In this document: in pieces, positions 1 through 11,130 of the stretch
How the letters are laid out: each line of letters opens with the position of its first letter
How positions within the stretch are numbered: the stretch's first letter is position 1
Origin: Plazaster borealis
Taxonomy: Eukaryota > Echinodermata > Asteroidea > Forcipulatida > Labidiasteridae
DNA length: 64,000 nucleotides
Direction: 5' to 3'
NCBI GenBank assembly: GCA_021014325.1
Contig: CM037464.1
Coordinates: forward strand, 7,843,127-7,907,126
Notes under the pieces: generated by a model
Seen by the model: the letters and a program-made list of their open reading frames with translations, nothing else
What the model was told of the DNA's origin: nothing
Databases searched by the model: none
Program-made: the position numbers and the translations under genes

Positions 1-644
1 CATGCTGAAAATGAAAACCAGGAGGAAGAAGACGCTACTGGAGAAAAAGAAGAGAACGGTGAGCAGCAACTCGACAACACAGAACCGCCCGCAAAAGATG
101 AAACAACAAGCTCAAAAACAAACACAGGAGAGGAAAAGAAAGGTTCGGAACAAACAGACAACATCGAACAGTGCCCACCTGAAGAAGCCATCTCTAAACT
201 TAAAAAGTCCTTCAAAGAAGCAGTTACGGGAACAAGCATCAAGAACCCAACATTCCTCAAAAACCCAAAGGATTCTGGGACCTAGCTATGACGAGCCAAG
301 CGGTTAATAAGACATCAAGGAAAAGAAAATCAACTGAAACACAATCAGAAGCATCGAAAATAGCTCGAGATGAAACAATTCAAACAGATATGGACATTTT
401 GGCCGACAACAACCAATACCCAGTTGATGAGACACAAGAGCAAATGGATGGCCAGGAACATTCTGACGACGTGGATTCGGAATTTGAAACTACACCCTAC
501 ATGAGGGGAGGAGTACGAACTCCCGGCGACCAAAGGGACCAATCACATCCAGAGTCAACAATATCCGATGAAGACCCCGAAGGCGACTTCGTCCCCTACA
601 TGAGAGGCGGCATCCGAAGATTTCGAAAGAAACGGTTGTCGTAG
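1..644 (+). pseudogene. LINE ORF1 remnant
   Basis: Two overlapping open frames together look like the C-terminal part of one ORF1 protein. Frame 1 (1-285) is very Glu/Asp/Lys-rich and ends at TAG 283-285. The second runs from the ATG at 288 to TAG 642-644, begins with a Lys/Arg-rich stretch (TSRKRKST) and contains two copies of a PYMRGG motif about 40 residues apart. A frameshift near 265-280 would join them, because frame 3 upstream of the ATG reads WDLAMTSQAV. The +1 frame 2-307 is a shadow. No RNA-recognition or zinc-knuckle motif is visible, since the N-terminus lies outside the window. Confidence 0.6.
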
Positions 645-1210
645 ACAAGGAAACCAGTCGACGACCGAGAGCCCACCTCTTCATCAAGTCATTCTAGCAA
701 GCCGAGCCAGCAGAGTCAGAAGAGCCACCAAAACGAGCAGAGCCAGCAAAGACAGCAGAGCCAGCAGAGCTACCAAAACGAGCAAAGCCAGCAAAGTCAG
801 CAGAGCCAGCAGAGCCAGCAAAGTCAGCATAGCCAGCAGAGCCAGCAAAGTCAGCAGAGCCAGCAAAGACAGCAAAGTCAGCAGAGACAGCAGCGCCAGC
901 AGAGCTACCAAACGAGCAGAGCCAGCAAAGTCAGCAGAGCCAGCAGAGCCAGCAAAGTCAGCAGAGCCAGCAGAGCCAGCAAAGTCAGCAGAGCCACCAA
1001 AGTCAGCAGAGCCAGCAAAGACAGCAAAGTCAGCAGAGCCAGCAGAGCCAGCAGAGCTACCAAAACGAGCAGAGCCAGCAAAGTCAGCAGAGCCAGCAGA
1101 GCCAGCAAAGTCAGCAGAGCCACCAAAGTCAGCAGAGCCAGAAAAGTCAGCAAAGCCAGCAAAGTCAGCAGAGACAACAGAATGGGAGAGGTAGAGGGAG
1201 ATCCACATAG
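645..1210 (+). repeat. 9-bp minisatellite encoding SQQ repeats, in frame after ORF1
   Basis: Units are variants of AGCCAGCAG / AGTCAGCAA, repeated dozens of times between about 690 and 1180. In the ORF1 frame they read Ser-Gln-Gln repeats with occasional SYQNEQ and RQQ. The frame follows directly on the ORF1 stop at 642-644. A one-base loss near 905 (TACCAAACG instead of TACCAAAACG) shifts it, and it ends in a Gly-Arg-rich GRGRGRST before TAG 1208-1210. It was probably the low-complexity tail of ORF1p. The long antisense open frames here are artefacts of the repeat. Confidence 0.7.
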
Positions 1211-1297
1211 ACCTTGAACTGTTTGATCACCTTTGGTAAACAAACATATTGTACTTTACAAACCTGTTCCATGAAGTGGTTCTATCTAATATGTATT

Positions 1298-2162
1298 ATG
1301 TCTTTTTTATCCATTGCCTCTATAAATGTTAATGGTTTAAGGAACGATCTTAAAAGAAGTGTTTTTTTATTACTTACAACGTAAAAAATCCAGTCTTATT
1401 CTTATTCAAGAGACTCATAGTGATGTCAATGATGAATCTAAGTGGAGTAAGCAATGGCAGGGTGAAATGTATTTTAGTCATGGCAACCGCCAATCTAGGG
1501 GGGTAGCTATTCTTACCTCAAAAAAGGTTAGTCTTAATATTTCCAATATTACCACTGATGACGAAGGAAGATGGATAAAGGCCCAAATGGTCTGGAGCAA
1601 CAATACCTGCTTTATTTCCTCCGTCTATGCCCCTAATCAAATTCGTGATCGCACTAACTTCTTTGATAATTATTGTGATCATATTACCGGTCTTGAAAAT
1701 TGGATTATTGGAGGTGATTTTAATTGTAACCTTGACAACATAAATGCTAAGGAGCCCAGCAAAACTGTTTTGTCCAATGTTTTACAGGAAAAATACCTTA
1801 TTGACTCTTGGCGCACATTTCACCCTGACAAAGAAGGATTCACTCATTTTCATAAAGGTAGTAGCCATTCCAGCAGAATTGATTACATTTTTGTGTCTTC
1901 AAATCTTATAAACAATGTAAATGACGTTTCTGTTTCCTCATGGGGTTTTTCTGATCATCAAATTGTTGGTTTGAAACTAGATGATATAGACACTCCCCAC
2001 GGTCAAGGCCGATGGGTATGTAACAATTCTCTATTACAAGATCCTGAACGTACTTCTCGTATTATTAGTCTTTGGATATTTTGGAAAACCCCAAAACGTC
2101 AAAATGACTCCCTCTCCAAATGGTGGGAAACTGGCAAATTCCGTTTGAAAGAAATTATTTAG
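1298..2162 (+). pseudogene. LINE ORF2 endonuclease domain
   Basis: The likely start is ATG 1298 (MSFLSIASINVNGLRNDL), in a different frame from the rest. A shift in the T7 run near 1361 leads into the long frame. Diagnostic endonuclease/exonuclease/phosphatase-family features are the N-terminal NVNGLR, LILIQETH, SSVYAPN, IIGGDFN, and SRIDYIFVS followed by GFSDHQIV. These hold the family's catalytic Asn, Glu, Asp and His positions. An in-frame TAG at 2160-2162 interrupts before the linker to the reverse transcriptase. Confidence 0.85.
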
Positions 2163-3116
2163 GAATTTGGCAAAGAAAAAGCCCGTACTCTTAAACAAAA
2201 CCGCAACAAGCTACAGAAACGTTACGATCTTTTAATCAAAAACCATGATACTGCGTGTAATGACGAGATAAAAGAACTCGAACATAATCTTAAACAGTAT
2301 GAAATTAATGAATGGAAGAAGGCCCAGATTAGAACCCATAACATTCAAAAAGAAGAAGGCGGAAAAGCTTCAAAATATTTTCTCAATCTTGAAAGACAAC
2401 AGATTCACAGCTTAAACATTGATAAACTTCTTAACAGTGAGGGAGTAGATCAGCCAGATACAATGCTTGAAAGTGCCAATGACTTCAACAGTAATCTGTA
2501 TAGTTCTGAGAACCTTTCAAAAATCCATTTGGATGAAATAATTTCCAATATCAAAACTGAAACTATTCCTGACAATGTTCTTGAAGATATTGGTAGAGAG
2601 ATTCCCGAAGAAGAGATTAAAAATGCTCTTTTCCAAATGAATAAAAACAAAAGCCCCGGTATCGACGGCTTGACAGTCGAATTTTACCAAAATTATTGGC
2701 ACATTATTGGAAAGGATATTCTTGAAGTTTACAAAGACTGTCTTAAAAAATGGGCTTTTGTGCAATTCCATGAATTCGGCTCTCGTTAGACTCATTTATA
2801 AGAATTCGGGAAGTCGCTATGACCTGAAAAATTGGCGTCCAATAAGCCTTTTGACAGTGGACTATAAAATATTGTCTAAAGCCATCACGAATCGCCTTAA
2901 ATTAGCCATGCCTTTTATTATTGGCGAAGAACAGACATGTGGAGTGCCCAACCGGAAAATTCAAGATAACCTCATGATTTTAAGAGATACGATTGATTAT
3001 GTCAACTGGGAAAATCTAGGTGCCGCTGTTATCAGTTATGACCAAGAAAAAGCATTTGATAGAATTAATTGGGAGTACATGTTTTCTATTATGCGTAAAA
3101 TGAATCTTCCCCCTTA
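2163..3116 (+). pseudogene. LINE ORF2 reverse transcriptase, 5' part
   Basis: The endonuclease frame continues past the TAG at 2160 as a charged linker, then NKSPGIDGLTVEFYQ, the fingers motif shared by LINE reverse transcriptases. A frameshift near 2750 moves to the frame with NWRPISLLTVDYKILSK and SYDQEKAFDRINW, where the first catalytic aspartate is expected. The frame ends at a stop coinciding with the left edge of the inserted element at 3117. Confidence 0.85.
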
Positions 3117-3827
3117 GGCCTGCGCTAAACGTCGAACTTTTGCCGTGTCGAACTCAAATGATTTTCGCACGGCAAAAGTGCGGCAATTAAAACGAATTGG
3201 TGACAAACGTCGAATTTAGTAAAATAGTTTGCCGCACTTAAAGTAATTCAAAATGGCGACGCGGGAGAAAATTGCTAAAGAGTCATGTTTCATGATGTCA
3301 ATTCGAGCTGTGACACTCAAATATTAATGACAAATCATAATGACATTGTTTCCCAACTTAAATGTTGTCATTATTATTACCATCGTTGGTGAGTGGTGTA
3401 TCGTCTTTTTTAAGAGTGTCAGAACAAAATCAATAAGTTTAATTCTGAAATCTACAGATTATGTTTGTTCCAATCAGGAGTTGTTTCCTTTCCCATCCCG
3501 GAACTCTTTGTACTACGGTACTAACAAGGAGAATGTTCACATTATTAGAAAATACAAATAAAACATTTTTCAAAAGTTTTGCGCATGCGTATTCCCAAAG
3601 AGCATCGCCCGACTGAGAATTCAATTTGATTCGACACGGCAAGAGCGCGACGTTTGTCACCACGTCGTGCAACTACCGTGTAGCACGGCAGAGCTTGCCG
3701 TGCTACACGGCAGTGTCGAATTTAAATCAAAGGTTTGCGCTAAACGTCGCTCTTTTGTCGAATTTAATTCATCATTTTCTAATTATTTGAGTTCGACACG
3801 GCAAAAGTGCGACGTTTAGCGCAGGCC
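3117..3827 (+). mobile_element. 711-bp non-autonomous TIR element inserted in the LINE, TA duplication
   Basis: Terminal inverted repeats GGCCTGCGCTAAACGTCG and its complement lie at 3117 and 3810-3827. They are flanked by TA on both sides (3115-3116 and 3828-3829). The motif GACACGGCAAAAGTGCGACG recurs near both ends. The interior has a 15-bp perfect stem at 3676-3690 / 3696-3710 around a 5-nt loop. No coding capacity. The TA target duplication would suit a Tc1/mariner-type donor, but the superfamily is not established. Confidence 0.85.
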
Positions 3828-3829
3828 TA

Positions 3830-5777
3830 GTTACTCATAAAATGGATTGAAGTCTTCCACAGTAAACCCAACTGCAGAATTATCTTAAATAACTTCATTG
3901 GTTCACCTGTCAAGATTACTAGAGGGATTAGACAAGGTTGTCTGCTGTCTCCGCTACTTTACGCCATATGTGCCGAAGGTCTAGGTAGTCTTATTAGAAA
4001 CAACCGTTTTTTAAGAGGCATTCAGACTCCCAATGGTGATACGAGTGTTAAATTAATCCAACACGCTGATGATACCAACATTTTTATTGGCAATGAATGC
4101 GAGTTTAATATTGTGGAAGACCTTTTTGCTACACATTGCAATTGCAAGGGTAGCGGCTCCAAATTTAATGTTAATAAGACCAAAGGCCTGTGGCTTGGCA
4201 AATGGAAGCAGAGGCAAGACAAACCTTGTCGTTTTAGTTGGTGTAATGATAAGATTAACATTCTTGGCATTGTTTTTGGAAACGAGGTAACAGCGCAGGA
4301 CAACTGGGGACAAAGAACTAACAAAATCAATTGTGTACTTGACAAGTGGTCTAAACGTAACTTGACTTATACGGGAAAAACTGTAATTGTGAACACTTTC
4401 ATTGGTGCTGGTATAAACTACTTAGGCAGCGTTCTGGCCTGCCCAGTGGAATTTTTAAAGAAAATTAACAAAAGCATCTGGAATTTCTTTTGGAATGGCC
4501 CGAATGACAAGATAAAAAGAAATACTGTTATCGGTCCTAAAGCGCAAGGTGGAACAGGTCTTCTAGGCGTTCAGTGTAAGCTAACTAGCTTAAAATTAAA
4601 CTGGTTAGCTCGTTATCCCCTTGCGGAGGGCAAGTGGACAATTTTCTTTGAACATTGGATAGATAAAGCTAGTGGCAATGCCAATTTAGGTTGGTACATT
4701 TTCGCTAATACTAATAGGCCTACTAAAAACCAAACTACTCCTTTCTACGAGGAAGTTATTGCTGCCTTTGGGAAAGCTGGTGGCAGTCTTACGTGTAACT
4801 TTTCAAGTCTTTTAGAGACACGTGACGTTCCTATTTTCAACAATTGCAATGCCACAAGGGACAACACTCTTTTAAAAAGTCCTGTTCTTAAATCTGCTGG
4901 TATGACCAAAGTTAAAAATATGACCAGACAAGGTAGCCTGATTTCCTTTAAAATAGTTGCAAAAAAATGTTCAATTCAACGAATCAATGCAGGTAGAATC
5001 ATGGGCAGGTTGAAGGATCATTTAGATTTCACATTAGTAAGAGAACGGAGACATGGCCCTGCTAATAATATCTGTAACTGGCTTGTTTTTCCCGACCATG
5101 ATGCCAACAGTGATATCAAAATAAAGAACACTAACTCCAAATCCAACTACTCTAGATTAATTCCCAAGAAATTCATTCCGCCAAAATGTCAGAATGTTTG
5201 GCAAGAAGTCCTCTGCTACGCCCAACATTTAAACTGGTCCATGATATGGGAAAACGGTTTCAAAAACAACCTGCTTGATCCGGAAGATAAACAGTTTTGG
5301 TATAGATTAAAACATATGATTCTACCCACTAGAGATTGTTTGTACAAAATAGTTTTTGATGTTAAATGTCCATTATGTGAAACTGAACCAGAATCCCATC
5401 AGCATTTGTTCATTTATTGTATCAGAACTATAAACGCTTGGATTTTTGTCGAGTACCTTATTAGGAAATAATATACAGGCAACAAATACTTCTGTCTTAG
5501 CGATCCAAATAGAATTCTGGGTTATGATTTACAACCAGTTCAATGTGTTATTGTCGTTAAAATGCTCCGCCAAATCTTGAACATCCGTTGTAAAAGAGTA
5601 TTTAATAATTATAAGAACCCATCCGATATTGATATAACTTTTCAGTTCAAACTTAAGCTTAGACGGTTCTTGACCCTAGAGAAGGGCAGAATGAGTTTTG
5701 AAAAGTTCAAAACTGTTTACACTCGTAACAACACCCTGTGCTCCAATGACAAAAAACAATTAGAATTCAACTATTAA
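3830..5777 (+). pseudogene. LINE ORF2 reverse transcriptase 3' part and C-terminal domain
   Basis: Resumes right after the inserted element with LLIKWIEVFH, then TRGIRQGCLLSPLLYA and HADDTN (the F/Y-x-D-D catalytic box with His), GLWLGKW, and a long C-terminal region with a CPLC...HQH...C cluster typical of LINE ORF2 C-termini. The frame is open from about 3830 to TAA 5469-5471, then continues in the same frame to 5777. So one nonsense mutation separates the last ~100 codons. Confidence 0.85.
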
Positions 5778-6048
5778 TTTTTGTTTTGGTTTGTCCTTCT
5801 TTCCTTTTAGAATATCTGTTTTCGTGCCAAACTCTTTTGTTTAGTGTGCTGTATGTTTTTTATTTGTATGTTAATTTAATTTGTACAAACTGTAAATATC
5901 CATAATTGTCAATCATTTCCCTTATAGATTTATTCGTTGGTTGTTTCATGTAATTTTGCTATTTACTGTTTTATTGTAGATTGTCAGTATTGATTTATTG
6001 ATTGGAGTGTGAAATAAACGGAGTAATATAACTCCAATAAAGAGAAGA

Positions 6049-6101
6049 ATATATATATATATATATATAAATAAAATAAATAAATAAATAAATAAATAAA
6101 T
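6049..6101 (+). repeat. LINE 3' tail microsatellite (AT)n then (AAAT)n
   Basis: An alternating AT run and AAAT/AATA repeats follow AATAAA-like signals (near 6012 and 6037) and close the LINE. This is a typical microsatellite-type LINE tail. Confidence 0.8.
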
Positions 6102-7109
6102 CGTGAATCATTTGCGACAAGCCTATAGGAGTATTTGTGAGGCTTTTTTGCAAAAAGAGGATTTTAGGGTCATATTTTTCTTTAGGGATAGCTTGAAATA
6201 GTCATATGTTTTACCCTGGAGTGATTCACTTCCAACTTTGGATACTTCGCTCAACCTAACTGACCTCATTTTGGCATTGCTCACAGCCTCGGAACAATTT
6301 CCTGGGATAGACGCAAACCTGTTCAGGTTCGGGGCTTATTTAAAAAAGCTGTAAGACTTATAAATGCATTTATTTTCGTCTGGACAACTTCTCTTTTTAA
6401 AATAATGCGACTGCGAGTCTCACGAGAGAACGCACACTTATAACAAAGAGTAAAGTTATATTCTTACATTGGCAAATGACACTAGCATCCTCACCATGGT
6501 TACAATTATCATTGGTGTCGAAAATACATTCTTGAAGGCGAGTTTCATCTGTGGGAAAATCAAGACGGGATCAGTAAACTAAACGACCCAGAATCTGTGT
6601 CAAAATGACCTCTAAAACGGGTCAATGACGCAGAATGCGAGTTGAAATTACCTTTTTTATTTATTTCAGTGAAAATTACTCATAAACAAATTTCAAAAAC
6701 GTCTTTATTTTCACTATGATTATGACCATTAAGAAGCGACATAGTCATGACATCTTCAGTTATGTTGCTGACATTTTGGTGTAACGTGACTGTGCAGTTT
6801 TAATGCTGCGGAATCTCTTGTTTTCTCTCTTTCCACCATCTTGGGAACATCTCAACAATTTTGAAATATTTTAAAGACTCATATATCATATCTCATTTCC
6901 AAAGTTATTCAAGCTCTCGTCACATCTAGGATAGACCTTTGCTATATGCAGTTCTCGTTGGTCTATCGGATGTGTCCTTACTTCTTTTACAGAGGGATTG
7001 AACAACGTAGCAAGAGTTCCGGGCCGTGTCACAAAGTTTGAAAATATAACCCAACTCTCATGTCCCTCCACTGTCCGAAGAAGGTTTGATTTTATACAGT
7101 CAGTACTCC
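6102..7109. other. Non-coding, no gene seen
   Basis: AT-rich sequence with short, unconvincing open frames on both strands. No motif or repeat recognised. Confidence 0.5.
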
Positions 7110-7735
7110 GCCTTTTATGTATCTAAACAATTCAAAGTTCATTATACCTAGTCCAATAGCATGCCAATTGGTCTTGTTACCATGATCGTATTATTTATTT
7201 ATTTTTGTTCACCAAAAAATAAATAAAATCCATCATTGACCAGCTCTCCAGGAATTTCCGTAGGAGTTGTAAAGCAATATCCTTGGGCCTATGATAGCCA
7301 CTACTTGTTGAAACGAACCATATGGTTTTCATAATGCTTCTTCTCTAGACTTGTACAGGGCTCTGAGCACTGTCCTGGTTGTTTATTTGGAAAATTTAGT
7401 AGGATGGTGTTGCAAGAATAGTTAGATTCTATAGGAAGATGTAAGAGGCTATAGGACGTTCTTGCTGAGTTGTGTAAACAAAGGGGTTTTATTCCAACAA
7501 ATGTTTGCAGAGGCAGGGGAAGTAAAGTGGTATAAACTCTACAAAGAGATACATGTGGGCTCATCTCAAAAAATATTTTGCTTAAATATATTTTATTTAG
7601 TCGAAAGGGTCTATTCGAATGGTTTCGGCGATTTAAAAGTGATTGTGTTCTCCACAGAAATATATTAAGCGTGTGATTTATTTATTTAAGTTTTGTTGGT
7701 ACGGTGTTACGCAGGGTTAAGATCTTGACTTTGGT
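7110..7735 (+). repeat. Segmental duplicate a1 (matches 57.4-58.2 kb)
   Basis: Collinear similarity with about 57400-58185. Examples are AGCATGCCAATTG near 7158 and 57434, the paired GTTTATTTGGAAA near 7380 and 57648, and GTTACGCAGGGTTAAG near 7704 against GTCACGCAGGGTTAAG near 58165. Divergence is substantial, with many indels. The segment lies just downstream of the SRCR exon at 7825-8053. The partner copy has no SRCR exon next to it. Confidence 0.7.
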
Positions 7736-7824
7736 GTCAGATCACTTCATGACATAGGCCCCTTACTACATCGTGTTTACCAATCCTTAACTTTGTCTTC
7801 AACAAATAATTATTAAAATGGTAC

Positions 7825-8911
7825 CTACTTCCACTGCATGCAACATCATCAAGCCAGATTGGTCCTGTTCCTCTGCCAAAATACGCCTCTATTGGTGCCC
7901 AAATGACACCATTGTATCCAAGCTGTCTGCACACGACTTCAGCATCTTCGTTCCTCCAATCATCATCGCAAACCGTTCCCCATAGAGAGGATGAGTTTAA
8001 CAACACTTCTACTCTTCCTTCGTGTGGGTGGCCACCATTCACCAACCGGATGTCTGATTGTGTTAAAGCAGAAATGAATATAAGCATGGTCCATGTTCAT
8101 AAAAATTGCTTAGCGAAAAAAAATAAACTAAAATTGTACTATTATCGAAAACACCATGCCGGACTGCCCTAACTACCCTTTCTTAAAGGAAACTGGGTCC
8201 ACGGCCCAACATTCGAAAAGCTGGTTAATAATCAGAAAACGTTGCTGAATTTGTTTTTACTAGCAAAATATAGAAGGAAACCAATCACTAATGGTACTTG
8301 TTACATGGTATTTTGACTGGTAACTTAGTTCTGGTTCAATACCACATATTTATATTTATAGCAAATATTTAGCTTCATTGGTCCCTGGCTCTTACAATTT
8401 AGCTCCCGGACCGATCTGACCCCTCCCCCCACACACACACCTCCCCCACCTCCCTGCATCAAAATCCACACTATGACATCTAAAATCCAAAATGGTCTCC
8501 TGCAGTTAAATTGATTTTAATCCTCCATCAATAGCACACAAATAGCAAAAACACAGTCACTTGTGTGAACGGCAAAATGCAACACGAAGCTGGCTTTATA
8601 CATACAAGTTTACAATGCACGATTCAACTAGCTCTAAAAATTACAATATTTCTCTTAACAAAATAAATATTGATAACAACACAAAGCAAATAGGGATCTC
8701 TAGGAAAGTATCCCTCCCAAGTAAACAGTATTCGGAGCAGGGCTAGAGCCATGCTCCCAACCAAATAGAGACAAAATACCTATAGAAAATGTAACGTGCT
8801 CTCTCTCTTGCTTAACAATAACATAACAAACTAACCTTGAATCCATTGCGAAGAAGCAAACCCTATCATACAAGTTGAAACAAACCATGCCAGACCCACA
8901 ATTCTAACCAT
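7825..8911 (-). CDS. Secreted SRCR-domain protein, two exons (partial gene)
   Basis: Exon 1 (8911-8836) encodes 25 residues starting [10 protein letters not shown], a hydrophobic signal peptide ending FASSQWIQ. It ends in phase 1 at donor CAAG|GTTAG. Exon 2 (8053-7825) has acceptor ACAATCAG, opens with the matching two bases, and encodes the N-terminal three quarters of a scavenger receptor cysteine-rich domain: [43 protein letters not shown]. It ends in phase 2 at AG|GTACC. A split domain is typical of group A SRCR genes. The exon for the last cysteines is not found between 7100 and 7824, so the gene is either truncated or continues outside. Echinoderms have large SRCR families used as secreted or surface immune receptors. 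The role here is inferred from family only. Confidence 0.75.
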
Positions 8912-9165
8912 GATATTCAAGTGTACCACATTCACTCTGAAATAAAATATTAAAACTAGAATACTTTCTCTTTCGGCACACCTAATTCTATGAAAGCAAA
9001 CTGATGTTTTGGAACAGGAAACTACCCTATCCCGGAACATCCTGAACCAGAATGATGTACATGCCACACTGTACAATTCATTAGATAAACAACCACATGT
9101 GCAGGGTTTTTGAAACTTCTACATGTCGTTCAATGTACCAGGTTACACGACAGCTCGTTTTGACC
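8570..9165 (+). repeat. Segmental duplicate b1 (matches 48.2-49.8 kb, partly inverted there)
   Basis: 8570-8925 (SRCR signal-peptide exon and flanks) matches 48230-48595 on the opposite strand. 8930-9060 matches 48690-48840, and 9060-9165 matches 49710-49805, both on the same strand. Shared stretches include ATACTTTCTCTTTCGGCACA and GGTTACACGACAGCTCG. The segment includes the presumed promoter/5' UTR side of the SRCR gene. A possible 5' UTR acceptor (TTTATTTCAG on the minus strand) lies near 8940. Confidence 0.8.
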
Positions 9166-10109
9166 CATTGCACCAACTGTATACACGCAGCTACTGCTGC
9201 CACGCTCGCAAGTTGGGGTCGACTCGTAAACGAGTGAACGCTACGTCACCCAATGCGCACTACCAAGTATGGAGGAAACTGTTCCTGGTTTGATGTATCA
9301 AAAATGTATTAAGTAATAAACCACAAGGGAAGTTGATTGAGTACATTTTTAGAAAATGTGGGGTTGAACAAAGATAAAATTCGAGCGGGATTTGAGCCCT
9401 AATGTTGGCGGTCTCAGTCAATTTTGTCAATATTTGTTCGGGGTGCCAGTCAGAAGCCCAACAATACTGTAATAATAATAGTAATACGCAGTTTTTATAT
9501 AGCGCTTTATACTCCCGATGGATGTCTCAAAGCGCTCAGTATTTTTCCTACAAGGTAAATGGAGTTACGTGTTGGAGTATGAGACCTATTCCATAGCACC
9601 ATGTAATGGTTTACAAGGTAACTGCCGTGTAGCCAGGGATCACACCCAAGTTTACGATACAACCTAGCTAGTAAGCGGCAGTTGAGGGGGTTCGACTTAG
9701 TATTTCAAATAGCCAAATAATAAACCGCAAGGTAAAGTGACTGGGTAAACTTTAAATAGTTTAGGGTTGAACATTGACAAATTCAATATATTTACACTGG
9801 GTATGACAGTGCTTTGCATGCATAAAGTCGAGTCTAAAATACATGCTTTATTTGTGTAGTGTTGGTGTTTTTGAATTACAGACACTATGTACTGCGGTTT
9901 TATGAAGAAATTAAAGTGTCAAACGTCCGCCCCACCCTCTCGTGTGTACCCCCTCCTGCAGCCCCCAATAAGAATAATAACTAGTTCTTATATAGCGCAT
10001 TTACAATAACGTATCAATGCGCTTTACATTCCAAAAAAGAAGAACAATATAGCCCCACCCCCTCCTCCCCATTAATGTCATTGCCCCCCCCCTCCCCGCT
10101 TGCCCGCCC
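9166..10109. other. Non-coding with two short dispersed repeats
   Basis: Near 9480-9545 and 9965-10030 are two fragments with the shared pattern TTATATAGCGC...AAAGCGC/GCGCTTTA flanked by AATAATAA. They look like pieces of one dispersed short element. C-rich runs occur near 10085. No coding evidence. Confidence 0.4.
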
Positions 10110-10412
10110 GCATTTCTTATTCCGTAGTTCGCACCATTCGTTGACATTATTGGTGCGAAATAAAAGTTGAGTTATTCAAAAGGCCGTTTGGGTGGAGATG
10201 CCCTCAGAAAAAACCTCATACGATTTGGGTTTTTCTTTACAGTATCAATGACTACGAACAGGACTGTGTGCATGCACACAAGGCCGTGGAGGCAAACAAA
10301 AGTACCTCGTCTGCAGCTATATTTAGAAGCAAAGGTATGTGTCAGTTTTCTAATAATGGTATATTACTGAAGACAAAAAGTTATCCGGCAAAACAAGTGC
10401 TCGATTTACGGT
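10110..10412 (+). pseudogene. Dead partial copy of the four-cysteine peptide gene
   Basis: 10110-10190 matches intron 1 of the intact gene (51035-51120). It is fused directly to a match of 52462-52700, which covers the end of intron 2, the last coding exon and the start of intron 3. The intervening exon with the signal peptide is missing. In the exon remnant (10243-10334) the acceptor TTTCTTTACAG and the donor are kept. However, the first cysteine codon is lost, a GT insertion in GACTGTGTGCATGC shifts the frame, and the stop codon has changed. Clearly not functional as this peptide. Confidence 0.85.
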
Positions 10413-10927
10413 GCCCACTTTTTATAGGCTACAATCCCGGCCAAAATGCTTGGGCCACCCTTTCCTGACGTTATATACAACAATTCCCTGTGCACTTCCC
10501 ATTCACATTCAAAACATTGTCCCCGCCCCCCGCCCCCCGCTCAATGTTGACTGTAACTCAGAACACAGTCGGCAATTGGAACCAACATTGAAAAAGGGCA
10601 GGAGGGCCCAACGAGATATGGCCGAGATTGTAGGCCTACATTGGTCTTTAGACCTAGTTGAAAGCGTTCCCGATTGTTTAAAAGTCCAACCATGCATTGG
10701 CATCACCTTCTGTGGTGTTTTCCAATAAATAAGTACAAGAGCAACGTGCCGTAACTCAACACATTGTCCAATCGATCAACAGAGCTACTGAACGTTCATA
10801 CAAACATGAGATCGCAGAGCAGGTAAAGAACTTGCGTATTGCGTATGTGAGATACAAATTTGTTTTAGTGAAAGATTAGAAGGGTCTAAAATTAGAAGGT
10901 TGCAAATTTGAAGGTTGCAAATGCGCT
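10413..10927. other. Non-coding, no gene seen
   Basis: Contains a CCCCGCCCCC-rich tract near 10520. The short open frames lack recognisable protein features. Confidence 0.4.
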
Positions 10928-11049
10928 ATGCAACGCATGCCGCTGCCGCTGCCGCTGTTGCTGCCGCTGTTGCTGTTGCTGTTGCTGTTTGTGTTGGTGT
11001 TTGTGTTGGTGTTTGTGTTGGTGTTGGTGTTTTTGTCGTCGTCGTTGTT

Positions 11050-11082
<33 letters not shown>

Positions 11083-11130
11083 CGCCGTCGCCGTCGTCGT
11101 CGTCGTTGCCGTCGTCGTTACTCGTCGTTA
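10928..11130 (+). repeat. Triplet microsatellite cluster
   Basis: Successive blocks of GCCGCT/GTTGCT, GTTGGTGTTTGT and GTCGTC. They give long low-complexity open frames in several phases on both strands, none supported as a gene. Confidence 0.9.

Larger units (their letters stand above)
1..6101 (+). mobile_element. Decayed L1/Tx1-like LINE retrotransposon (5' end outside window)
   Basis: Ordered parts on the plus strand are an acidic/basic ORF1 remnant, a Gln/Ser-rich repeat, an ORF2 with apurinic-type endonuclease, a reverse transcriptase with DQEKAFDR and HADDT motifs, a C-terminal CCHC-like cluster, a short 3' UTR and an (AT)/(AAAT) tail. The order and the endonuclease type fit the L1/Tx1 group of non-LTR retrotransposons. 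Several frameshifts and stops (near 270, 1360, 2160, 2750, 3114 and 5469) show it is dead. A separate TIR element splits the reverse transcriptase at 3117-3827. Confidence 0.85.

Noticed and set aside
684..1243. Long minus-strand open frames rich in Ala/Gly/Leu
   Set aside because: They are antisense readings of the 9-bp SQQ minisatellite. Periodic composition, no start context, no conserved domain.
8400..8460. C-rich/CACACA tract as a regulatory element
   Set aside because: Simple sequence within the SRCR intron; nothing supports a function.
9402..9596. Possible small gene overlapping the GCGCTTTA repeat
   Set aside because: The frame includes a dispersed repeat fragment (AATAATAATAGTAATACGC) and shows no domain.
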